Assembly (NCBI GenBank): GCA_015488125.1 | Contig: WFOJ01000103.1 | Coordinates: 1 to 5,952, forward strand | Length of the DNA: 5,952 nucleotides | Direction: 5' to 3' | Source of the DNA: Mariprofundaceae bacterium | Lineage (GTDB): Bacteria > Pseudomonadota > Zetaproteobacteria > Mariprofundales > Mariprofundaceae | Part shown: positions 1 through 5,847 of the stretch, piece after piece | How positions within the stretch are numbered: the stretch's first letter is position 1 | How the letters are laid out: every line of letters begins with the position of its first letter | Program-made: the position numbers and the translations under genes | The notes under the pieces: model-generated | Databases searched by the model: none | What the model was told of the DNA's origin: nothing | Seen by the model: the letters and a program-made list of their open reading frames with translations, nothing else

Positions 1-28
1 AAAAACGGAGGTCGGGACAAGGTTCGGT

Positions 29-53
29 TCGCGGCCTGAAGGCCGCTCCTACA
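29..53 (-). repeat. REP palindrome, GCGGCC-TTCA-GGCCGC type
   Basis: Read on the minus strand, it is TGTAGGAG followed by a perfect 6-bp stem (GCGGCC/GGCCGC, window 31-36 with 41-46) and a 4-base loop. Identical copies lie at 141-165, 253-277 and 365-389. The GTAG head beside an adjoining hairpin is the recognised layout of RAYT-mobilised REPs. The element recurs in inverted orientation relative to the REP at 71-95. Confidence 0.88.
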
Positions 54-70
54 ATGTGCGTGGCTCCTCC

Positions 71-95
71 TGTAGGAGGGGTCTCTGGCCCCGAA
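71..95 (+). repeat. REP palindrome, GGGG-loop-CCCC type, inverted partner
   Basis: On the plus strand it has the same TGTAGGAG head and a CGAA tail, but a different stem: GGGG (78-81) pairs with CCCC (89-92), extended inward by a T-G wobble and a C-G pair around a 3-base loop. Copies are at 183-207 and 295-319. In the 183-207 copy the wobble is a C-G pair. From one plus-strand REP to the next minus-strand REP (71-165, 183-277, 295-389) spans 95 bp with inverted TGTAGGAG/CTCCTACA ends, so each such block is a candidate mobile doublet. Confidence 0.85.
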
Positions 96-112
96 CCACC
101 ACAGCCGGAAAT

Positions 113-224
113 AAAAACGGAGGTCGGGACAGGGTTCGGTTCGCGGCCTGAAGGCCGCTCCTACAATGCGCGTAGCTCCTCCTGTAGGAGGGGCCTCTGG
201 CCCCGAACCACCACGGCCGGAAAT
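113..224. repeat. Array unit 2 (type B, five transitions)
   Basis: This unit differs from units 1 and 3 at five sites, all transitions: 132 (A to G), 169 (T to C), 174 (G to A), 194 (T to C) and 215 (A to G). The change at 194 lies in the stem of the plus-strand REP and turns a T-G wobble into a C-G pair, so this copy has the more regular hairpin. Confidence 0.93.
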
Positions 225-336
225 AAAAACGGAGGTCGGGACAAGGTTCGGTTCGCGGCCTGAAGGCCGCTCCTACAATGTGCGTGGCTCCTCCTGTAGG
301 AGGGGTCTCTGGCCCCGAACCACCACAGCCGGAAAT
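225..336. repeat. Array unit 3 (type A)
   Basis: This full unit is identical to unit 1. It carries REP palindromes at 253-277 (minus) and 295-319 (plus). Confidence 0.93.
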
Positions 337-389
337 AAAAACGGAGGTCGGGACAAGGTTCGGTTCGCGGCCTGAAGGCCGCTCCTACA
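337..389. repeat. Array unit 4, truncated after its first REP
   Basis: Bases 337-389 match the first 53 bp of the unit and then diverge sharply at 390. The break falls exactly at the outer end of the minus-strand REP, immediately after ctcctaca. The unit is type A at the one diagnostic site it covers (356). The array edge therefore coincides with a REP end, as expected if the REP is the unit of mobility. Confidence 0.9.
365..389 (-). promoter_or_regulatory. REP hairpin just downstream of the kinase gene, candidate 3'-end structure
   Basis: The minus-strand transcript of the operon leaves the kinase stop codon and meets this 6-bp GC-only hairpin after 21 bases. It is followed by GAACCG rather than a U-tract, so it is not a standard intrinsic terminator. 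REP hairpins after stop codons are known in enterobacteria to block 3' exonucleases or aid Rho-dependent ending. Such a role here is inference. Confidence 0.4.
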
Positions 390-410
390 CCCCTCTTCAG
401 ACGGATAAGG

Positions 411-3191
411 TCATCCATGTTTGCCCAGATACGATTGCATTTTCTGGCGCAGGGTTTGCAATGAATAAGGCTTTTGCACAAAACCGTTCAAACCCTGGCC
501 AGCAAACTGGCTGGCTGCTTCCTGTTCACTGTAACCGCTGGAGAGGATAACGATCACATCCGGTGCGATGGTACGCAGTTGGCTCAGTGTTTCCCTGCCG
601 CTCAGGCCAGGCATGGTCATATCCAGCAAAACAGCGCGAATCTCCTGCTGATGCTCACGAAAAAGCTGCACGCCGCGCTCGCCATCACTGGCCAGCAAGG
701 TCGAAAATCCCATGCGTTGCAACATCATGCTGGCTGTCGTGCGAATGGTTTCTTCATCATCAATGACCAGGATTGTACCCTCGCCACGCCAGTGCTCATC
801 ATCCTGTTCATGTGCTTCAGCTGGCAGCACAACTTCAGCACTTTCCGCAACGGGGAAAAAAACATCAAACGTCGTCCCCTTGCCGGGCTGACTACGCACC
901 TGAATAAGGCCATGATGGCCGCGCACAATGCCCAGCGTTGCGCTCATGCCAAGACCTCGCCCCGTGAACTTGGTGGTAAAAAACGGATCGAACAGTTTTT
1001 GCTGTGTGGCCTCATCCATACCACAGCCATTATCCGCCACCTGCAGCCAGACGTAATGCCCTGGTTGGCAATCCGTCCCCCCCATATCGGCAAGTGCCTT
1101 GGCATCCAGCAAGCTGACACCAGTACGAATGCGCACCATACCACTGCGCTCTTCCATGGCTTCGGAAGCATTGATCACCAAATTCATGACCACCTGCTGC
1201 AACTGCGCCTCATCAGCCAATACCGGTGGCAATGCCTGCTTGCTCAACTCCAATTTCAGAATCGTGGATTTGTGGATGGAAACTTCCAGCAGACTGATCA
1301 TGTCCTGCACCATCTCATTGAGATTGACATGACGCACCACAAAGCGTCCCTTGCCGGAATAGGCTAGCATTTGCCGGCATAATTGCGCCGCTTTTTCACT
1401 GGCATTTTCAATGTTGGAAAGCATGCTGCCAATGGGAGATTGCTTATCCACCTGTGCCTGAGCCAGAGCGGCATTGCCCATGATGGCTGTCAACAGATTG
1501 TTGAAATCATGCGCAATGCCGCCAGCCAATACGCCCAGGGATTCCAGTCGCTGGCTGTGTTCCATTTTCTCACGCTGACGCTTGGCCTCGGAAATATCCC
1601 GCAATATCAATAAAAACAAAGGACTACCTGTTTTTGTTTCATTGCCTTGCAAATCACTGACAGAAACTTCCATGGCAAAAACCTCTCCATCGCGGCGTTT
1701 GCCCTTTAATTCAAAGGTATGTCGGGTATGATCCATGCTTGCCCCAGCATAATGAAATAAATCAACGATTTGGCGGCAAGGGTTTTCGGATGAAAACAAG
1801 TCCACCAATCGTTTTTGCAGCATGGTTGACTCATCGTAACCAAATATACGGCAGGCCGCCGGGTTAACCAGTTCAATATTCCCATGGACATCCAGTGTCA
1901 TGATGCCATCCGTAGCATGATGAATCACTGCCTGCAGGCGTTCGCTTTTTTCGATCACCTTCCGGTCCAGCAGTGTATTTTGATGCTCCAACTGATGAAC
2001 CATTCGACGCATGGCGATATCATGTTCCATCACCTTGTGCATCATGGTGTTGCTATCCCGCATCAACACCCCCAGTTCATTGGCCGGAAAGGGACCGCTT
2101 ACTCGTATCTGATGATCGCCCAATGTAAAACGACGAACGGCCCGGGATAATTTCGTCACCGGCACAACCACGCGCCGGGCAATTAAAAACGCCAGCCAAA
2201 AAGCGCATAACAGGGCCAGCAGAACAACCAATACACTGCTTGTATATACTTGCTGCACACCAACCATGGCCTCACTGGTATCAATTTTATTGACCACCCC
2301 CCATTGCAAATGCGGCAAATATTCCCAGGTTGCCAGCACTTCCTTATTGCGCCAGTCCCGTGTGATGGCATGGCCTGTTTTGCCTTGCGTGCCAAGAATA
2401 ATGGGTTGCGCAATACTGCTACTCAGTGGCAGTTCAACATTAAAAGCGGCATTTTCGTTATGACGCAGGGGAATCGTGATCTGGATGTGACCATGATACA
2501 ATCGTCCGGCAACGGTTTCGCCCGTGTCACCCATCCCCGTTAAATCACGCATCAAGCGATAAATATCGTCAGCATTAAGCTGAACTGCCAATACACCGAG
2601 CAGTTTTTCCCGAGCGATCACCGGTACGGCAATGAAAGCAGCTGGTCGTCCGGCGGATGGCGCATAACGCTCAAAGCCCGAATTTGTCGCCTGTAAAAAC
2701 CACACAGATTGTCGAAACACCTTGCCAAGTGCCGTATCACGATACGGGCCATGCAACAGATTCGTGGCGAAATCAGCCTCGTGTTTCACCGAGTAGATGA
2801 TATCGCCATCAAGGTTGATGAAAAACAGGTTGTAATAGTGCCAGTGTTGTACAAAGCGTTGAAAATACTCATCAAACATACCCAATCGCTGATCATGAAA
2901 GTTGGTGCTTGCGACAGCATCATGCCATGATACATTCATTTGTTTCATGGCCTGGGCAATCACCGGTGACCGTCCCAACGCCCCAACCTGACTGATATGT
3001 GTGTTCAGGTAATCCACAACTTCCGTGATTTTTGCTTCACGCAGACTTTCCAGGTCAGTCAGTCGCATGCGTTGTGCGTGACGATCAAATTGGTACAGTG
3101 TGTAAGCCATACTGGTAACAAGCAAGGCCACCACCAGTGCTGCGACAGGGAAAAACACATGCAGAAAATAAGGCGAACGCAACAGCTTCAT
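411..3191 (-). CDS. Hybrid sensor histidine kinase (Cache-HAMP-PAS-HisKA-HATPase-REC)
   Basis: This 926-residue inner-membrane sensor kinase has a membrane segment at about 10-33, a double-Cache-like periplasmic region at about 40-315 (core FFINLDGDIIYSV near 123-135), a second membrane segment at about 318-338, and HAMP at about 338-392. A predicted helical linker, PAS at about 415-535, HisKA, HATPase_c and a C-terminal receiver follow. Catalytic residues are intact: phospho-accepting His561 in GGIAHDFNN, N-box NLVINASEA (670-678), DNGCGM (720-725), FFTTK (737-741) and GRGLGMS (744-750). The receiver has Asp811/Asp812, phospho-acceptor Asp857, Ser884/885 and Lys907. It should relay His to Asp and then need a separate Hpt protein or regulator, neither visible here. 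I chose the ATG at 3191 because it forms an ATGA overlap with the preceding stop codon, with a weak GGCAGG at 3196-3201. A TTG at 3215 would lengthen the overlap and add eight residues. The domain order is certain; the ligand is unknown. Confidence 0.95.
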   Translation of the reverse strand: MKLLRSPYFLHVFFPVAALVVALLVTSMAYTLYQFDRHAQRMRLTDLESLREAKITEVVDYLNTHISQVGALGRSPVIAQAMKQMNVSWHDAVASTNFHDQRLGMFDEYFQRFVQHWHYYNLFFINLDGDIIYSVKHEADFATNLLHGPYRDTALGKVFRQSVWFLQATNSGFERYAPSAGRPAAFIAVPVIAREKLLGVLAVQLNADDIYRLMRDLTGMGDTGETVAGRLYHGHIQITIPLRHNENAAFNVELPLSSSIAQPIILGTQGKTGHAITRDWRNKEVLATWEYLPHLQWGVVNKIDTSEAMVGVQQVYTSSVLVVLLALLCAFWLAFLIARRVVVPVTKLSRAVRRFTLGDHQIRVSGPFPANELGVLMRDSNTMMHKVMEHDIAMRRMVHQLEHQNTLLDRKVIEKSERLQAVIHHATDGIMTLDVHGNIELVNPAACRIFGYDESTMLQKRLVDLFSSENPCRQIVDLFHYAGASMDHTRHTFELKGKRRDGEVFAMEVSVSDLQGNETKTGSPLFLLILRDISEAKRQREKMEHSQRLESLGVLAGGIAHDFNNLLTAIMGNAALAQAQVDKQSPIGSMLSNIENASEKAAQLCRQMLAYSGKGRFVVRHVNLNEMVQDMISLLEVSIHKSTILKLELSKQALPPVLADEAQLQQVVMNLVINASEAMEERSGMVRIRTGVSLLDAKALADMGGTDCQPGHYVWLQVADNGCGMDEATQQKLFDPFFTTKFTGRGLGMSATLGIVRGHHGLIQVRSQPGKGTTFDVFFPVAESAEVVLPAEAHEQDDEHWRGEGTILVIDDEETIRTTASMMLQRMGFSTLLASDGERGVQLFREHQQEIRAVLLDMTMPGLSGRETLSQLRTIAPDVIVILSSGYSEQEAASQFAGQGLNGFVQKPYSLQTLRQKMQSYLGKHG

Positions 3192-4423
3192 GGCGCCTGC
3201 CAGTGACCATGCCAATGATCATACAAGGATTGCAAAAAAGCCTCTGCCTGTTCATGCTCGATGAACAGTGGAAACGGCACGGGTTGTACCGCTGAATCGC
3301 TTTGCCAAACCACTTCCAGCTGACCATCGGCGCGAGCTTTGGCAAGGCGCGCCATACGCCAGCTATGCAGCGTTTTATAATCAATGGAAACAATGCCCTC
3401 AGGCGCCCGCATGCTGCGATGACGAATCGCCGCCAGTACGCTTGCCGGATCAAAAGAACGGGCAGAAGCCACAGCATCTGCCCACATATGCACACCCAGC
3501 CAGGCTGCCTCCATGGGGTCACTAATCACCCTGTCCTTGCCGTAACGCTGCTGAAAAGCGTGGATCAATCGCTGGTTTTCCTGATTTTCCAGCGATTGCA
3601 CATAGCTCCAGCTCACATAATTGCCGTTCATCGCAGCTTGCAGCTCCATGGACTGAATTTCACTTTCTCCCAGACTGAAGGACATCACCGGCAGGCTGCT
3701 AGCCGTCCAGTGCTGGCGATAGGCGGAAAAAAATGCCTTCAGGGAACTGCCATTGATGGTGTTGATCACCACATCCGGTTGCAGACGCTGTATATCATCC
3801 ATCACCGATTGCACATCATTGCTGCCAAGGCGGATATAGGATTCGCCAACAATCTCACCACCCAATATACCAACCTGACGGCGAATCAGCCAATTGGCCA
3901 CACGCGGATAGACATAATCCGAGCCAACCAGATACAGTCGTTTGCCCAGATGACGCATAATCCAGGTAATGGCTGGAATCACCTGCTGGTTCGGCGTAGC
4001 ACCGATATAAACCACATGGTCGGAAGCTTCCAGGCCCTCATACTGCACCGGATAGATCAGTAGGTGGCGGTGCTGTTCCACGACTTCCATGACCCGTTTG
4101 CGACTGGCTGAGGTCCAGCAGCCAAAAATCACGCGCACGCCATCGCGTCCAATCAGCTGATCAGCAAGTTCGGCAAATCGCTGTGGATCGGAAGCGCCAT
4201 CGGCCACCACCGGCTTAAGCTGACGCCCCAGCACGCCACCTGCGGCGTTGATTTGTTCAATGGCCAGCAGCGTGGCATCCACCACCGGTTTTTCACTGGC
4301 TGCCATGGTACCGCTGAGCGAATGCAGTACGCCCACGGGAATCGGTTCCGGCTCAGAGCGATACAGCAACATGCCCAGCAGCACGACAAGCAGGAACAGG
4401 CTGATGACAATCGCCGTGCGCAT
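3188..4423 (-). CDS. UrtA/AmiC-like periplasmic solute-binding protein, likely membrane-tethered sensor partner
   Basis: This 411-residue protein belongs to the type I periplasmic binding family (Peripla_BP_5, COG0683 group), closest by eye to urea-binding UrtA. Family blocks are GVLHSLSGTMAASE (31-44), INAAGGVLGR (58-67), FGCWTSASRK (100-109), YPVQYEG (124-130), GATPNQQ (141-147), GSDYVYPR (167-174), NTINGSS (221-227) and SDPMEAAWLG (301-310). The N-terminus is a hydrophobic stretch (about 4-21) followed by YRSEPEP, with no lipobox cysteine and no clear signal-peptidase I site, so it looks like an uncleaved anchor holding the domain in the periplasm. It starts 8 bp after the SPFH gene stop with no clear ribosome binding site, suggesting translational coupling, and its TGA overlaps the kinase ATG. 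No permease or ATPase genes are adjacent, so a sensing role with the kinase is inferred over transport. The ligand could be urea, a short amide or an amino acid. Confidence 0.9.
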   Translation of the reverse strand: MRTAIVISLFLLVVLLGMLLYRSEPEPIPVGVLHSLSGTMAASEKPVVDATLLAIEQINAAGGVLGRQLKPVVADGASDPQRFAELADQLIGRDGVRVIFGCWTSASRKRVMEVVEQHRHLLIYPVQYEGLEASDHVVYIGATPNQQVIPAITWIMRHLGKRLYLVGSDYVYPRVANWLIRRQVGILGGEIVGESYIRLGSNDVQSVMDDIQRLQPDVVINTINGSSLKAFFSAYRQHWTASSLPVMSFSLGESEIQSMELQAAMNGNYVSWSYVQSLENQENQRLIHAFQQRYGKDRVISDPMEAAWLGVHMWADAVASARSFDPASVLAAIRHRSMRAPEGIVSIDYKTLHSWRMARLAKARADGQLEVVWQSDSAVQPVPFPLFIEHEQAEAFLQSLYDHWHGHWQAP

Positions 4424-4431
4424 GCCAACGT

Positions 4432-5403
4432 TTATTTGCTAAACAGCTCTTTGATACTGCCAATCGAGCCAAGCGTGGCTGAAGCATCCATGGGCAGGAA
4501 AACCGTCTTGTCGCCTTCACTGCTCTGGCCAATTTTCTTGAGCGTATCAAGGTAACGAATGGCAATCAGGTATTGACTGAAGCCTTCTTCCCCCAGCGCG
4601 GCTTTCAGACGCTCCAGGGCCTCTTTCTCGCCATCTGCCTCAAGAATCCGCGCTGTACGTCGGCCTTCGGCCACCAGCACCGCCGCCTGCTTTTCACCTT
4701 CAGCGCGGAGAATATCGGATTGACGCACGCCTTCTGCTTCCAAAATGGCCGCCCGTTTGTCGCGCTCGGCACGCATTTGCTTTTCCATGGCTGCCTGTAC
4801 TTCACCCGGCACATTGATTTCCTGCACCTCGACGCGCTTGACCTTGGCTCCCCACTCGTCTGCGGCATCATCCAGCGTCATTTGTAATCGGCTATTGATT
4901 TCCTCACGTGAAGACAACGTGGTATCCAGTTCCATATCCCCCACCACGCTACGCAGTGTGGTTTGCGCCAGTTTTTCCACGGCATTGGGCAGATTGGCAA
5001 TGCGATAGACGGCATCATGCGGATTGGTAATCTCAATATACATCAGGGCGTTGATTTCGACACTGACATTATCCCGGGTAATCACCGTCTGCGAAGGAAA
5101 ATCCAGCACCGTTTCGCGAATATCAATGCGTGTGACCGCTTCAAGTTGCGTGTAGTTGCTTTTGGTTTGTTCCCCCAGGATGCGGGATAAAGTGCTGCCG
5201 CCTGTTTCCGCTTTCCAGATGAACTCGCGAGGACGCTCAATAAAGGGAATAATGAAACGCACACCGGGCCTTAGCGTGCGACTGTATTGCCCCAGTCGTT
5301 CAATGACCATGCGTTCGGAATTGCGCACCACAATCACGCCCTTGTAAATAAACACCATCACCATGATCACAAACAGGGTAATGAATATTTCCGCACTATT
5401 CAT
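4432..5403 (-). CDS. qmcA: SPFH (stomatin/prohibitin) domain membrane protein, QmcA/paraslipin type
   Basis: The protein has 323 residues. A single N-terminal membrane segment (about 5-26) is followed by the SPFH/band-7 domain (about 25-200), with RPGVRFIIPFIERPR near 45-59, ITRDNVSVEINALMY at 108-122 and EVQEINVPGEVQAAMEKQM at 192-210. A helical tail follows with an 11-residue repeat (ILEAEG, ILRAEG, VLVAEG, ILEADG starting at 220, 231, 242 and 253), and then the conserved YLIAIRYLDTLKKI region (278-291). Members oligomerise into membrane-associated rings and pair with NfeD proteins, as in the E. coli qmcA-ybbJ pair, and are linked to membrane organisation and FtsH control. Compared from memory with E. 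coli QmcA, there is extra sequence at about 59-92. The ATG at 5403 is preferred over 5451 because AAAGGAGG sits 8 bases upstream and it gives an 8-bp overlap with nfeD; the upstream extension is hydrophilic and unlike the family. The family is certain, the exact ortholog less so. Confidence 0.92.
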   Translation of the reverse strand: MNSAEIFITLFVIMVMVFIYKGVIVVRNSERMVIERLGQYSRTLRPGVRFIIPFIERPREFIWKAETGGSTLSRILGEQTKSNYTQLEAVTRIDIRETVLDFPSQTVITRDNVSVEINALMYIEITNPHDAVYRIANLPNAVEKLAQTTLRSVVGDMELDTTLSSREEINSRLQMTLDDAADEWGAKVKRVEVQEINVPGEVQAAMEKQMRAERDKRAAILEAEGVRQSDILRAEGEKQAAVLVAEGRRTARILEADGEKEALERLKAALGEEGFSQYLIAIRYLDTLKKIGQSSEGDKTVFLPMDASATLGSIGSIKELFSK

Positions 5404-5836
5404 GCGCTTTGCCTCCTTTGCTGCTGATATACAGGGTGCTGCCACGCACATCCTGGATCATCGCGGTATCGCCTTCCTCGAATATTTCATCGGATTCAGC
5501 GTTCCATTCCACGCCCCGATGGCGCACGCGCCCTCGCGGTGCTACGCGCTGAATCACCGTGACCTGACGACCCTTCATGCGTGAAGCATCATCTGCCGGT
5601 GGCTGATTCCCAACTGTTTGTCGCCAGTAAAGCATCAGCATCAGGCTGACAATGGAGAGAATGGCGAACATGGCAAAGTCTGTCCACCACGATAAGGGAA
5701 AAAGAAAGGCAATCAGACCGGTCAGCACAGCGCCACCCGCCAGCGCCAGCAGATAATACGTGCCCAGCATCAACTCCAGGCCACCGATCAGCATGGCCAG
5801 TGCCAGCCAGAGATAAGGGGGATCAAGCGTTGTCAT
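5396..5836 (-). CDS. NfeD family membrane protein, short form (YbbJ-like)
   Basis: The 146-residue protein has three hydrophobic segments (about 8-25, 27-47 and 53-70) and a C-terminal OB-like domain (about 88-137). The latter is recognised from GRVRHRGVEWNAESDE (102-117) followed by EEGDTAMIQDVRGSTLYIS. It is the short class without the N-terminal ClpP-like serine protease domain. In many bacteria such genes sit directly before an SPFH gene, and the OB domain is thought to bind the SPFH partner. Here the two overlap by 8 bp in that order, supporting a complex in the inner membrane. The ATG at 5836 has GGAGGT 4 bases upstream (5841-5846). The length is normal for short NfeD proteins and no defect is seen. 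Confidence 0.92.
   Translation of the reverse strand: MTTLDPPYLWLALAMLIGGLELMLGTYYLLALAGGAVLTGLIAFLFPLSWWTDFAMFAILSIVSLMLMLYWRQTVGNQPPADDASRMKGRQVTVIQRVAPRGRVRHRGVEWNAESDEIFEEGDTAMIQDVRGSTLYISSKGGKAHE
5412..5417 (-). promoter_or_regulatory. Strong ribosome binding site of the SPFH gene, decides its start
   Basis: On the minus strand AGGAGG lies 8 bases before the ATG at 5403, inside the last codons of the NfeD gene. It rules in favour of the 323-residue product over the longer frame beginning at 5451. Confidence 0.85.
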
Positions 5837-5840
5837 GGCG

Positions 5841-5846
5841 ACCTCC
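5841..5846 (-). promoter_or_regulatory. Ribosome binding site of the NfeD gene
   Basis: GGAGGT on the minus strand, 4 bases before the ATG at 5836, begins two bases after the stop codon of the upstream aminotransferase gene. The packing implies co-transcription of the two genes. Confidence 0.8.
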
Positions 5847-5847
5847 G

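Larger units (their letters stand above)
1..112. repeat. Array unit 1 (type A)
   Basis: This is the first visible full unit. It is identical base for base to unit 3. Its REP palindromes are at 29-53 (minus) and 71-95 (plus), joined by a 17-bp linker that includes cctcc, which can pair with the ggagg just after the following TGTA. Confidence 0.93.
1..389. repeat. Tandem array of 112-bp BIME-like units (two inverted REPs per unit)
   Basis: The stretch is a head-to-tail repeat with exact 112-bp period: the run aaaaacggaggtcggg begins at 1, 113, 225 and 337. Three units are complete and the fourth stops after 53 bp. No insertion or deletion separates the copies. Each unit holds one REP palindrome reading on the minus strand and one on the plus strand, both headed TGTAGGAG. 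REP elements of this class, with a GTAG foot beside a hairpin, are known to be spread by REP-associated tyrosine transposases (RAYT/TnpA-REP); no such gene is visible here. Because 112 is not a multiple of three, open frames crossing the array shift frame at each unit and are not credible genes. The array probably continues left of the window, since it is already in progress at base 1. Confidence 0.95.

Noticed and set aside
332..362. Intrinsic terminator using the T-run complementary to aaaaac at 337-342
   Set aside because: On the minus strand the T-run follows CCGACCTCCG with no stable hairpin directly before it, and it lies about 25 bases beyond the REP hairpin, so the required hairpin plus U-tract is not formed.
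1..389. CRISPR array
   Set aside because: Whole 112-bp units are conserved, so there are no short repeats separated by unique spacers, and the palindromes have REP heads.
54..550. Small open frames within and across the repeat array, with repeated MCVAPPVGG-like starts
   Set aside because: The 112-bp period is not a multiple of three, so the same peptide recurs only because each unit holds an ATG and few stops. The DNA is explained by REP palindromes.
474..1367. A 297-codon open frame on the plus strand antisense to the kinase gene
   Set aside because: It runs opposite to the receiver, HATPase and HisKA regions, whose motifs are all intact on the minus strand. Its product is rich in His, Gln and Cys, with no recognisable domain and no good ribosome binding site.
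3192..3215. TTG at 3215 as the kinase start
   Set aside because: It would add eight residues and a 28-bp overlap with the binding-protein gene. The ATG at 3191 gives the common ATGA coupling and the more typical start before the first membrane segment.
3302..4063. A 253-codon plus-strand open frame antisense to the binding-protein gene
   Set aside because: The minus-strand frame carries clear UrtA family blocks across the whole region. The antisense product resembles no family and has His/Gln/Ile-rich shadow composition.
5404..5451. ATG at 5451 as the SPFH gene start
   Set aside because: It adds 16 hydrophilic residues before the membrane segment and ignores the strong AGGAGG placed 8 bases before the ATG at 5403.
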